Assembly (NCBI GenBank): GCA_035510455.1
Contig: DATKHB010000003.1
Location: 93,666 to 157,665, forward strand
DNA from: DATKGL01 sp035510455
Lineage (GTDB): Bacteria; Patescibacteriota; Saccharimonadia; Saccharimonadales; UBA4665
Length of the DNA: 64,000 nt
Direction: 5' to 3'
Part shown: in pieces, positions 34,120 through 41,737 of the stretch
Layout of the letters: each line of letters opens with the position of its first letter
Position numbering within the stretch: the stretch's first letter is position 1
The notes under the pieces: generated by a model
Told to the model about the DNA's origin: nothing
What the model saw: only the letters and a program-made list of their open reading frames with translations
Databases searched by the model: none
Position numbers and translations under genes: made by a program

Positions 34120-34773
34120 ATGTTTGAACTGATTATTATTGGGGCATTTGCGTTTTTAGCTTATAAAAACATTGCGGTACATGATGACGAATTTAGTACA
34201 GTATCTAGGAAGTTGAGCGATAAACTAGGGAGATTATGGGATATAGCCCATCAGGGTATGCGAGAGAATAGATTCCTTAGGGCTGAGAAGGCTTTACTGA
34301 CAATACTTAAAATTGATGAGCGAAACGCAGCTGCTTACAATCGATTGGGCATCTTGTATGCTAAACAAAAGGAATACCGTGACGCCATAGATTGCTTTGA
34401 AATCGCCAGCAGTATCGAATCGACACCGTCAAGTCTACATAATCTGGGTCTAATATATTACGAGACAGAAAACTATGAAAAAGCCGGTATAGCGTTCGAG
34501 CAAGCCCTAAAACTTGAAGATAATTTGGCGGCTCGTCACGTGGCGTACGCAAAAGTTCAAGAAAAGTTGAATAATGAAAAGCTTATGTTTCAGGCACTTG
34601 AAAGGGCAGTTGAGTTAGAACCTAACGAAGAGACTTACACTCTACTCCATAAAGCCTACCGTAGCCGGGGGATGAACGCCGAGGCTGATTTGATTGACCA
34701 AAAACTTAAAAAAGTTCAGTCCGCAAGCCGGTCACCGCGAAGAATAGTTCGTCCAAAACGTGTGGTTATATAG
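34120..34773 (+). CDS. membrane-anchored TPR-repeat protein
   Basis: 217 residues. N-terminal hydrophobic helix (LIIIGAFAFLAYKNI), then about four tetratricopeptide repeats between residues 45 and 195 (AAAYNRLGILYAKQKEYRDAI; SSLHNLGLIYYETENYEKAG; similar third and fourth), and a basic tail SPRRIVRPKRVVI. TPR repeats are protein-binding scaffolds. The partner is unknown; neighbours give no clue. Confidence 0.85.
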   Translation: MFELIIIGAFAFLAYKNIAVHDDEFSTVSRKLSDKLGRLWDIAHQGMRENRFLRAEKALLTILKIDERNAAAYNRLGILYAKQKEYRDAIDCFEIASSIESTPSSLHNLGLIYYETENYEKAGIAFEQALKLEDNLAARHVAYAKVQEKLNNEKLMFQALERAVELEPNEETYTLLHKAYRSRGMNAEADLIDQKLKKVQSASRSPRRIVRPKRVVI

Positions 34774-34774
34774 T

Positions 34775-34803
34775 TTGCCGATAAGGGTAAACTTTGCTAA
34801 TAT
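34775..34803 (+). promoter_or_regulatory. promoter of the tRNA-Thr / tRNA-Tyr pair
   Basis: -35 TTGCCG (34775-34780), 17-nt spacer, extended -10 TGC-TAATAT (34798-34803), about 18 bp before the tRNA. Confidence 0.65.
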
Positions 34804-34820
34804 TCGGGGGTATAAACAAC

Positions 34821-34896
34821 GCCGGCATAGCTCAGTGGCCAGAGCGGCTGTTTTGTAAACAGCGGGTCGTGGGTTCGACTCCCTCTGCCGGCTCCA
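34821..34896 (+). tRNA. tRNA-Thr (TGT)
   Basis: Cloverleaf with 7-bp acceptor GCCGGCA / TGCCGGC, anticodon stem GCTGT / ACAGC and loop TTTGTAA, anticodon TGT. T arm has one T-T mismatch. CCA is encoded. Confidence 0.97.
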
Positions 34897-34908
34897 TTTA
34901 AGTGACGT

Positions 34909-34994
34909 GCAGGGATAGTGAAGTGGTTAAACACGTCTGACTGTAAATCAGATGGCTTACGCCTTCGGGGGTTCGAATCCCTCTCCCTGCACCA
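34909..34994 (+). tRNA. tRNA-Tyr (GTA)
   Basis: Acceptor GCAGGGA / TCCCTGC, anticodon loop CTGTAAA giving GTA, long variable arm typical of tRNA-Tyr, encoded CCA. A T6 run right after may end the transcript. Confidence 0.97.
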
Positions 34995-35045
34995 CGATTT
35001 TTTCATCTGTTAAATCGGATGGAACATTTGGGACGTTAGAACTTT

Positions 35046-35483
35046 ATGACCAAATATGACTTTTCCATTGCAGGACGATGGCGCAATCGCGAAACAGTAA
35101 AAGAAGTGCTTGATATTGTGCGTTCAAACGGCTTTAGTGCTTATAGTTTTATAGAAAACCTGTATAAGGGTGAAAAAGTTGAGTTCAGTTTTGTAGGAGA
35201 TATTGAGGCAATTATGCAAAAGCTGGAATCGCTACCTCAAGATGACCCATTCGTTAGGAAAGTTTTTGATACCGACATAACTGCAGAACGTAATTCAGAT
35301 AATTTTCTCCTTGTTCTACCTGCTGGAATATCTGGACATGTTGAGGCTGGGGCTGCATATGGCATGGGCAAGAAATGCTATGCGGTAGGTAAGCTTGAAA
35401 AGACCGAGACTTTATACAATATTTTTGAAGAAATCTTTCCTGATACAAATGCACTTAAAAAATGGTTAAATAGTAGTAAGTAG
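35046..35483 (+). CDS. nucleoside 2-deoxyribosyltransferase-like protein
   Basis: 145 residues. An N-terminal AGRW motif after a short strand and the C-terminal stretch LLVLPAGISGHVEAGAAYGMGKK match the nucleoside 2-deoxyribosyltransferase / nucleotide-hydrolase fold, where the Glu in HVEAG is the usual nucleophile. Such enzymes exchange or cleave bases of deoxynucleosides. It is wedged between tRNA-Tyr and tRNA-Thr(GGT), possibly an insertion at a tRNA. Together with thyA and the DHFR-like gene it points to deoxynucleotide salvage. Fold is fairly clear, substrate is not. Confidence 0.7.
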   Translation: MTKYDFSIAGRWRNRETVKEVLDIVRSNGFSAYSFIENLYKGEKVEFSFVGDIEAIMQKLESLPQDDPFVRKVFDTDITAERNSDNFLLVLPAGISGHVEAGAAYGMGKKCYAVGKLEKTETLYNIFEEIFPDTNALKKWLNSSK

Positions 35484-35521
35484 CGTTCCGACTTCGTTGA
35501 TAACGCTGCATCTAATGATGG

Positions 35522-35596
35522 GCCGAAGTAGCTCAGCGGTAGAGCACATCCATGGTAAGGATGGGGTCACGAGTTCAAATCTCGTCTTCGGCTCCA
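35522..35596 (+). tRNA. tRNA-Thr (GGT)
   Basis: Acceptor GCCGAAG / CTTCGGC, anticodon stem CATCC / GGATG with loop ATGGTAA, anticodon GGT. T stem ACGAG / CTCGT perfect. CCA encoded. Confidence 0.97.
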
Positions 35597-35603
35597 CTAT
35601 CAA

Positions 35604-35632
35604 TTTACACATCTGTTCGTATCTGTTACTAT
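35604..35632 (+). promoter_or_regulatory. rpmG promoter
   Basis: -35 TTTACA (35604-35609), 17-nt spacer, extended -10 TGT-TACTAT (35627-35632). Confidence 0.7.
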
Positions 35633-35655
35633 AAAGAACAAAGGATGTTATTCTT

Positions 35656-35859
35656 ATGGCGAAAAAAAGCGATAAACGAAAAATTATTGGATTAGTCTCC
35701 GCAGAAACCAAGGAGCGTATTTATTACACTACCAAGAATACTCAGAATACACCCGATAAGTTAGTCCTTCGTAAATATAGCCCGAAGCTTAGAAAACACG
35801 TAATGTTTACGGAAACTAAAAAAAGCCTCGGTAGGAACGAAGTAAAACCACGGCGCTAG
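35656..35859 (+). CDS. rpmG: 50S ribosomal protein L33, zinc-free
   Basis: 67 residues. IIGLVSAETKERIYYTTKN at the N-terminal half and LRKYSPKLRKHVMFTETK identify L33. The two CxxC pairs of the zinc form are absent; there is no cysteine. Monocistronic, with a tRNA before it and a convergent gene after. Confidence 0.92.
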   Translation: MAKKSDKRKIIGLVSAETKERIYYTTKNTQNTPDKLVLRKYSPKLRKHVMFTETKKSLGRNEVKPRR

Positions 35860-35872
35860 CCCTGTCCGGTTT

Positions 35873-36388
35873 TTAGTTGAGTTGGCTCGCTAACTTATAG
35901 TGCAGTAGCACGCTATTTTGATCGTCAAGTTTGTCAGCAGACAGTAGCTCTAGGTCCTTATTTACTAGGTGATCAAACAATAACACTCCGCCACCGAACA
36001 GTTTAGGCATGACCGTTAGGTACAGTTCGTCGACAATACCGGCGTTCATAAACTGGGTGTATATGCTGGTACCACCGCATATTGCAATGCCCTTAACTCC
36101 CTCTTGATCTAGGCGTTCAATAAGTTCTTTGGGTTCTTCGGCGGTTGCCTCTACTCCATCTACAGTTATCGAGTCGGGGTGATGAGTATAGATAATCAAC
36201 CGACGATCTTTAAGCGGCTTATTGAAAGTAGCAAATGTTCTTCGACCCATTATCACCGTCCCAAGCTCTTTTGTTTTAGTCATAAAAAAACGAGTGTCGG
36301 CTTTAGTGGTCCACGATGTAGCTCGGTGGTCCTCGTCGGCTCCTATATAACCATCTGCGCTCAAGGCGGCGATTAGTAATACTCTCAT
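35873..36388 (-). CDS. dihydrofolate reductase family protein
   Basis: 171 residues. LIAALSADGYIGADEDH, a WTTKADTRFFMTKTKELGTVIMGRRTF stretch split over residues 26-52, and GGTSIYTQFMNAGIVDELYLTV are DHFR / RibD-C signatures. It would make tetrahydrofolate for ThyA, which is encoded 3 kb away, and no other DHFR is in the window. RibD-C-type deaminase-reductases are an alternative, but the Trp-containing substrate loop favours folate. Divergent from the phosphotransferase gene with only 36 bp between starts; the upstream CACAAT is 8 nt from the ATG, so it may be leaderless. Confidence 0.82.
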   Translation of the reverse strand: MRVLLIAALSADGYIGADEDHRATSWTTKADTRFFMTKTKELGTVIMGRRTFATFNKPLKDRRLIIYTHHPDSITVDGVEATAEEPKELIERLDQEGVKGIAICGGTSIYTQFMNAGIVDELYLTVMPKLFGGGVLLFDHLVNKDLELLSADKLDDQNSVLLHYKLASQLN

Positions 36389-36424
36389 TGACCTGATTGT
36401 GCCATAAAGGTTAGTGTTAAATCA

Positions 36425-37387
36425 ATGGAGTCAGACGCAATCAAGCACGTTTTGTCAAAGTACGGCATTAAGTATCAAGAGATACTGCTGCCGGAAAAGG
36501 GATACAGGAATACCTCTTATCCAATCAGAATTAGCGGTGATAAGATCATCAATATTATTCTCTACAAAGACGAGACGGATATCTTGGATCGCGTAAAAAA
36601 CGCCAATAAAACAGGGAATTTCTTAGCGTTAAAAGGCTTTCCGGCCCGCAATAATTACTCCGATAAAATACTTCGTATTAGCAACAAAAAATTCATCCGC
36701 TACGTTTCGGTTTATAATTATTTGCCCGGCAAGACTATACCCTGGGAAGCCTATACTATGGAACGCATGAAAGAACTAGGCCACTCAATGGCCGATATGC
36801 ATACCTCTCTAAAAACTTTAAATACACGGTATTTCCCAAGTGTGGTCGATGAGAACCTGAAGCTTAATGAACTAATTGCAAAGTATACATCTGAGTCGGG
36901 CGTGCGTAGAGCTATTGCTAAGAAACTCGGGGTTAAAATAGAGAGTGGTGATTTCACCGATGCGCTAAATGCCGCCAAAAAATTACTAGATCAACAGGTA
37001 ATTCATATGGATTTTGTGCGCGGCAATATTTTATTTGAGGGTAATACAATAAGCGGCGTGTTAGACTTTGAGAAATGCGGAGTTGGTGCCACCACGCTGG
37101 ACGTTGCCCGAACGCTGGCTTTTTTGCTCGTTGACTGTAAGTACAAAGATGAAGCGAAGATAAGAAAATATTTTTTACGGTCTGGCTACATTAAACGCGG
37201 AGACCGCAATCTCACCGACGTTAGATTTAAGGATAAGAATTTATTCGATGAACTGGTGAATTTTTTTGTACTGCATGATTTTTATAAGTTTTTGCTTCAT
37301 AACCCCTATGAGTATTTATCATTAAATGAACATTTTGCCCGAACGAAAAACTACTTGCTAAAAACTGGTATCATTGCCAAAGTATAG
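36425..37387 (+). CDS. aminoglycoside/choline-kinase-like phosphotransferase
   Basis: 320 residues of the APH / homoserine-kinase / choline-kinase fold. The catalytic loop HMDFVRGN (194-201; base Asp196, Asn201) and the metal-binding Asp214 in VLDFEKC are present. The N-lobe (ILLPEKGYRNTSYPI) is consistent. Substrate is unknown; small alcohols, amino alcohols, sugars or nucleosides are phosphorylated by relatives. It heads a five-gene operon followed by a cytidylyltransferase, which suggests a kinase then CDP-activation sequence. Confidence 0.8.
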   Translation: MESDAIKHVLSKYGIKYQEILLPEKGYRNTSYPIRISGDKIINIILYKDETDILDRVKNANKTGNFLALKGFPARNNYSDKILRISNKKFIRYVSVYNYLPGKTIPWEAYTMERMKELGHSMADMHTSLKTLNTRYFPSVVDENLKLNELIAKYTSESGVRRAIAKKLGVKIESGDFTDALNAAKKLLDQQVIHMDFVRGNILFEGNTISGVLDFEKCGVGATTLDVARTLAFLLVDCKYKDEAKIRKYFLRSGYIKRGDRNLTDVRFKDKNLFDELVNFFVLHDFYKFLLHNPYEYLSLNEHFARTKNYLLKTGIIAKV

Positions 37388-37416
37388 TGTAAAATGAGGT
37401 GAATAACGGAGGGTTT

Positions 37417-37971
37417 ATGTCGACTGACTGGAAGAAGCGGTTAATACCGCAGAGTGATTTAGATACACTTCATGATGAGCTAAAGCAAAAGGCTAAGAAA
37501 ATCGTCTTTACGGCTGGGTCTTGGGATCTTATTCATGCCGGGCAATGTCGGTATCTAGAAAAGGCCAAACAAGAGGGCGATGTCCTGGTGGTCGGCGTTA
37601 GCAGTAATGACGCAATCCGTAAAGTAAAAGGCCCCAATAAACCAATCCTGGATGAAAAGATTCGTGCTGAAATGCTCGTATTTCTTAGTTCGGTTGATTT
37701 TGTCACAATTTTACCAGAGCCTAGCTGCGTCGCTTCTCTCGGGCTTCTTAAGCCAGACGTGTTTATAACCGTTAAAGAAGATTGGACGAGGGGCTATAAA
37801 CAATCCAAAGAATATAAAACCGTGGTGAAATACGGCGGAGTGGTTAAGGTCGTAGATCGCCAGTCGGTGGCTATTTCTACCACCAAGATCATCCAGCGAG
37901 CTATCGGTGGTCATTTAGGAGATGTATTCAAGGACTTTATGGAGCTGCGAAAAGACCCGCTGAAAGAATAA
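37417..37971 (+). CDS. cytidylyltransferase-like protein with HxGQ variant
   Basis: 184 residues, nucleotidyltransferase fold of the glycerol-3-phosphate / choline-phosphate cytidylyltransferase and RfaE C-terminal type. VFTAGSWDLIHAGQCRYLEKAK holds the HxGH-type motif, but with Gln43 for the second His (H40-A-G-Q43). The C-terminal ISTTKII motif is kept. AACGGAGG lies before the ATG, and the upstream in-frame ATG is without such a site. The altered catalytic motif may reduce or change activity. The stop overlaps the HIT gene start (TAATG). Confidence 0.8.
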   Translation: MSTDWKKRLIPQSDLDTLHDELKQKAKKIVFTAGSWDLIHAGQCRYLEKAKQEGDVLVVGVSSNDAIRKVKGPNKPILDEKIRAEMLVFLSSVDFVTILPEPSCVASLGLLKPDVFITVKEDWTRGYKQSKEYKTVVKYGGVVKVVDRQSVAISTTKIIQRAIGGHLGDVFKDFMELRKDPLKE

Positions 37972-38501
37972 TGGCTTTAGATCCGAAACAACAAAAAAAA
38001 CAAGAACTTTACCGCGACGCTCGACTGAATAATGAATACGACGATATATGGCAGAGCGTAGGTAAGTGTGTATTTTGTGATCTTCGCGACAAGTACATCT
38101 TCTTCGAAGAAAACGGAATAGTCATGACCGTGCCACTTTATGCCTACATCGATGGGCACCTCATGATTGTTCCTAGGCGACATTTACGATCAGCCAAAGA
38201 ATTTAGTCCACTAGAATGGGAAACTATCCGCAAGTTCATGTATATCGCCAAAAGAATGATTAAAGACGTCCATGGTATAAAGGGCATGCAGTTTCTGCAA
38301 AAAGACGGAAACAAGGCGCAAAGCACGGTCGAACATATACATTTTCACTGTATTCCTTTTGATGCACCTGATTTATCGGTTTGGGATTACCGCAAGCTTA
38401 CGTATACACCAGTCCAAAATGCCAGTTTGTATAAACGAAAAAATAAACAGCTTAAACATCTATCTGATAAATTTGATCAAAAGTACAAGGACGGCTCCTA
38501 A
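37971..38501 (+). CDS. HIT-family hydrolase / nucleotidyltransferase
   Basis: 176 residues. The histidine triad HIHFH is at 122-126 in EHIHFHCIPF; a CxxC pair (C33, C36) at the N-terminus, as in many HIT proteins, may bind zinc. HLMIVPRRHLRSAKEF is typical. HIT proteins hydrolyse or transfer nucleoside monophosphates (for example Ap4A, adenylated or cytidylylated substrates). Tightly coupled to the cytidylyltransferase upstream. Confidence 0.88.
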   Translation: MALDPKQQKKQELYRDARLNNEYDDIWQSVGKCVFCDLRDKYIFFEENGIVMTVPLYAYIDGHLMIVPRRHLRSAKEFSPLEWETIRKFMYIAKRMIKDVHGIKGMQFLQKDGNKAQSTVEHIHFHCIPFDAPDLSVWDYRKLTYTPVQNASLYKRKNKQLKHLSDKFDQKYKDGS

Positions 38502-38503
38502 AA

Positions 38504-39457
38504 ATGACAAATTATGATTGGAGCGACCTAGCTTTTGGCAGCAAAAAAGAAATTAATGGGCTAGATGCTATTTTTGTGGCTGCGCCAAGGGAAATTTCCG
38601 TTGCTCGCCTAAAACAAATAGTGAAAGAATATTTACCCAAGGGTAATCTTTTGATTGGTCTGGCTAAAGAGAAGTACATCGATGGGTTTAAGGGACAAGC
38701 CCAATTCAAGACACTGCAGCTTGGGGCTATTGAAAAAACTGCTGATAAGATTAATAACGCTGGTTTTAAGAACAAAATCTACACGCTATCGTACTTCCAA
38801 CGGGACTTAATATTCGTACTTGAGAAGCTAAGGCTCAAGAAAGACCTTTTTATTAACGGTTCTTGGAAGTATCTATTTCATAATTTGCCCGTATATTACA
38901 CCTTAGTGTCTAAAAAAATAGAATACGAAATGCTCTCACCGTTTATTAACGACCAAGAGGCTAAGAGTTACGAGAAAAGCGTTTTGCAAAATGAGCAAAA
39001 AGTCACGGGTTTATATACCGCTAAACAGATGTTTTTAATGGCTGATGAAATAGCCAAGCGATCATTTGATTATGTCTATCAGACTGGGCTGACAGTCGGA
39101 TTAAAAAAAGGAGCTAAATATAAGTTTGTGGCTCAAAGCTTTAACAAAGTAGTTCCTTACCAAACTTACGCTATGCATAACGGTTCAGCACGTGAGGCCA
39201 ATTTCTCGCCCGTAAATGATCTAAATTACTATGACACCGTTCATGCCGAAGTTGGGCTGCTACTACGAGCCCAAAAACAAAAGATTAATTTAAAGGGTAC
39301 TACATTGTTCATTAACTTATTGCCCTGTCCTAACTGCGCTCTCATGCTTTGTGATACTGATATCAAAGAGTTCGTCTATAGAACTGACCATTCCGAAGGA
39401 ACAGCCGCAAAATTATTAGAAGCTGCCGGCAAAAGAATAACCAGGGTTGTACAATAA
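38504..39457 (+). CDS. cytidine/dCMP deaminase-fold protein with N-terminal domain
   Basis: 317 residues. C-terminal domain of the deaminase fold: H247-A-E249 and P274-C-P-N-C278 provide the zinc ligands and proton shuttle. The first 170 or so residues form a separate alpha/beta-looking domain (DAIFVAAPREISVARL, IYTLSYFQRDLIFVLEKLRL, FINGSWKYLFHN) that I do not recognise. Adjacent to thyA (4-nt gap), so dCMP to dUMP is a sensible role, but base or sugar-nucleotide deamination in the same operon is also possible. Confidence 0.78.
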   Translation: MTNYDWSDLAFGSKKEINGLDAIFVAAPREISVARLKQIVKEYLPKGNLLIGLAKEKYIDGFKGQAQFKTLQLGAIEKTADKINNAGFKNKIYTLSYFQRDLIFVLEKLRLKKDLFINGSWKYLFHNLPVYYTLVSKKIEYEMLSPFINDQEAKSYEKSVLQNEQKVTGLYTAKQMFLMADEIAKRSFDYVYQTGLTVGLKKGAKYKFVAQSFNKVVPYQTYAMHNGSAREANFSPVNDLNYYDTVHAEVGLLLRAQKQKINLKGTTLFINLLPCPNCALMLCDTDIKEFVYRTDHSEGTAAKLLEAAGKRITRVVQ

Positions 39458-39461
39458 AACT

Positions 39462-40271
39462 ATGGCTCATCCAGAATACCAATATTTAAAACTAATGGCC
39501 GATATTCTAAAAGATGGGAGAAGCAAGCCTACTCGTGGTATCCATTATGTAAAGGCGATTTTTGGCTACCAGATAAGATTCGATATGCGGCAAGGTTTTC
39601 CCCTGCTCACAACCAAGAAGATGCCGTTTAAAACACTATTGCACGAACAGTTCTGGTTTATATCGGGCAGCTCGAGCGCCTCGTATCTCCACGACCACAA
39701 TATAAAGTATTGGGATAGTTTTTTAGACGACAAGGACGAGCTGGGGAGAGTATACGGCGTGCAGTGGAGACACTGGAGACGACCGGACGGCAACGAATTT
39801 GATCAACTTCAATGGGCTATAGACGAAATTAAGAACAACCCTAATTCCAAAGGAATTCTAGTAAATGCCTGGAACAGCGGAGAGTTAAAAGAGATGAGGT
39901 TGCCACCGTGCCATACCATGTTCCAATTTGACGTAACCAAAGGGAAGCTAAGATTACATCTTTACCAACGCTCATCGGACGTTTTTTTGGGATTGCCATT
40001 TAATATTGCGCAGTACGCCCTGATGCTTAATATGGTTGCCTATTTAACGGGTCTAGAGGCAAGAGAGCTAATTATATCGATCGGAAGTGCTCATTTGTAC
40101 AAAAATACCATTGATCAAGCCATAGAACAGATTCATCGAAAACCTTATCCCTTCCCCCAACTTAAAATAACTGGCAGTATTAAAACGATTGATGATTTCA
40201 GGGAAGAGAATTTTACGCTGGAAAATTATGTATCACACCCAAGAATTCAAGGCGATCTAGTTATTCTTTAA
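39462..40271 (+). CDS. thyA: thymidylate synthase
   Basis: Folate-dependent dUMP to dTMP methylation; 269 residues. The nucleophile Cys150 is in LPPCHTMFQF; dUMP-binding QRSSDVFLGLPFNIAQYA and the GRVYGVQWR loop are complete. The start at 39462 gives the usual length; an in-frame ATG 15 nt upstream lies inside the deaminase end. It partners a DHFR-like gene at 36 kb. The 3' end overlaps the convergent glycosyltransferase gene by 11 bp. Confidence 0.96.
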   Translation: MAHPEYQYLKLMADILKDGRSKPTRGIHYVKAIFGYQIRFDMRQGFPLLTTKKMPFKTLLHEQFWFISGSSSASYLHDHNIKYWDSFLDDKDELGRVYGVQWRHWRRPDGNEFDQLQWAIDEIKNNPNSKGILVNAWNSGELKEMRLPPCHTMFQFDVTKGKLRLHLYQRSSDVFLGLPFNIAQYALMLNMVAYLTGLEARELIISIGSAHLYKNTIDQAIEQIHRKPYPFPQLKITGSIKTIDDFREENFTLENYVSHPRIQGDLVIL

Positions 40272-41412
40272 GATTTTTATAAATTTCTAAATGTTCTTGG
40301 CACATTCGTTCAAGCGTGAAGCGTTTTTCAAACTCGGCTCGACAAACTCGTCGATTGATGTCGTTTGTTCGCCTAATGGCTCTAGCGATTGCTGAGCTTA
40401 ACTTCGTTTTATTCGTATTGTTGTCCACGACTGTACCCGTCAAATCTTGTTCTATGATCTCGCTAGTGGCGCCCGATTTAAGGCCAATGACCGGTGTCCC
40501 GCAAGCCAGCGCCTCAATACTGACTATCCCAAAAGGCTCCTCATAAACAGAAGGGACGATTAAAGCCCTGGCGTTACCTAAGAATTCCATCTTTTCGTCA
40601 TCATCTTTAATGAAACCAACGTATTCAATATTATTTTTAATTTCTGGTAAAATTTTCTTTTGCCAATAGGTATCCTTGCGCCCAGAGTAGTGTTTACCGG
40701 CGATTTTTAGTTTTACATTAGCTAGTTTAGCGGCTTCGATGGCGAGATGTAGTCCTTTCGGCTCGATTATTCGTCCCAAATAGGCAAAATAATCGTCAGT
40801 GGGATTTTCTACGGGTGTCAGTCTGTTTCCGGGCAAGCCATGATAGACATTACCGACCCAATTAGTATCTTTTGGCATACCCCTACGTTGAGACAGCGAC
40901 ATTGAAATCCAGTTTAGTGAGCTATATTTAGGGAAAACACTCTTATATTTAACTAAAAAATTAAACGGATCGTGATGGGTGAAAACAACTGGCTTTTTAC
41001 ATAATGAGGCGAAGGGAAGCGCAGTGTCCTCCTCGTTTGTATAAATGTGAACGACATCTAGCTCACCTGCATTGGCCATAGTATAAGCTTTGGCTATTAT
41101 CTCTGACTGCACCTGCCTGGCAAGTGTCACAAAAGTAAAAGGATGCTTTTTGAGTAGATCAATGTAACTATCGCCGCGTCCTTTAAGTTCCTTATCGAAA
41201 TAACTAAGATCAGCGGTGATATTTTTGGCAATGGTATCTACTGGCCCTGGTGAGAAAAGAGTTACGTCGGCATTTAGACGCGACAGACCGTTGGCCAGAT
41301 TGATTGATAACTGACCAGGTGAAAATATTACATTAGGCAGGATTTCATTATGTAAAAATATATGGGGCGTTACTAACCCAACTCGTAGTTTACTTCTCTT
41401 TGTCTTCTTCAT
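40261..41412 (-). CDS. family 4 glycosyltransferase
   Basis: 383 residues, GT-B fold. LRVGLVTPHIF start with FSPGQLSINLANGLSRLNADV, acceptor-side motifs, and the C-terminal nucleotide-sugar binding pattern YEEPFGIVSIEALACGTPVIGLKSG, with the E-x7-E motif. Probably cytoplasmic or membrane-associated, making cell-surface glycans or glycolipids. Overlaps thyA tail-to-tail and its start overlaps an acidic micro-ORF. Donor and acceptor unknown. Confidence 0.85.
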   Translation of the reverse strand: MKKTKRSKLRVGLVTPHIFLHNEILPNVIFSPGQLSINLANGLSRLNADVTLFSPGPVDTIAKNITADLSYFDKELKGRGDSYIDLLKKHPFTFVTLARQVQSEIIAKAYTMANAGELDVVHIYTNEEDTALPFASLCKKPVVFTHHDPFNFLVKYKSVFPKYSSLNWISMSLSQRRGMPKDTNWVGNVYHGLPGNRLTPVENPTDDYFAYLGRIIEPKGLHLAIEAAKLANVKLKIAGKHYSGRKDTYWQKKILPEIKNNIEYVGFIKDDDEKMEFLGNARALIVPSVYEEPFGIVSIEALACGTPVIGLKSGATSEIIEQDLTGTVVDNNTNKTKLSSAIARAIRRTNDINRRVCRAEFEKRFTLERMCQEHLEIYKNLKE

Positions 41413-41506
41413 CAGCTTGATCCAAAAAACTCAGATCAAGTTCTTCTGAACCTATATCATCGTCTCCATAGTAACCATCTGCTTGTGTGTCCTTTGCGTC
41501 AACCAT
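41390..41506 (-). CDS. acidic 38-residue micro-protein overlapping a GT4 gene
   Basis: Reads MVDAKDTQADGYYGDDDIGS then EELDLSFLDQADEEDKEK; strongly acidic. GAGGAG lies 5 nt upstream of the ATG, a good ribosome-binding site, and the stop lies 23 nt into the glycosyltransferase start in a different frame, so translation could be coupled. Too small to be certain, but the ribosome-binding site and coupling support it. Function unknown. Confidence 0.6.
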   Translation of the reverse strand: MVDAKDTQADGYYGDDDIGSEELDLSFLDQADEEDKEK

Positions 41507-41548
41507 AACTACTCCTCATCTTTTGACGTTTCTATTATTAATTAGATC

Positions 41549-41624
41549 TGGCAGGGGAGACAGGATTTGAACCTGCGACCCTCGGTTTTGGAGACCGATG
41601 CTCTACCAACTGAGCTACTCCCCT
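41549..41624 (-). tRNA. tRNA-Trp (CCA)
   Basis: Acceptor AGGGGAG / CTCCCCT, anticodon stem TCGGT / ACCGA with loop CTCCAAA, anticodon CCA. CCA 3' end encoded. Serves trpS. Confidence 0.97.
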
Positions 41625-41697
41625 ATAGTCTTTATCAGGCTTTACTAATAATAAAGTATTGCCGATCGACTGTCACTTAATACAGATGCCAACACCT

Positions 41698-41726
41698 TTG
41701 CTGGGAGCCGTTAATTCTGATATACT
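41698..41726 (+). promoter_or_regulatory. promoter of the P-loop kinase gene
   Basis: -35 TTGCTG (41698-41703), 17-nt spacer, extended -10 TGA-TATACT (41721-41726). The ATG is 11 nt after, so the leader is about 5 nt. Confidence 0.65.
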
Positions 41727-41737
41727 ATCGATAATCT

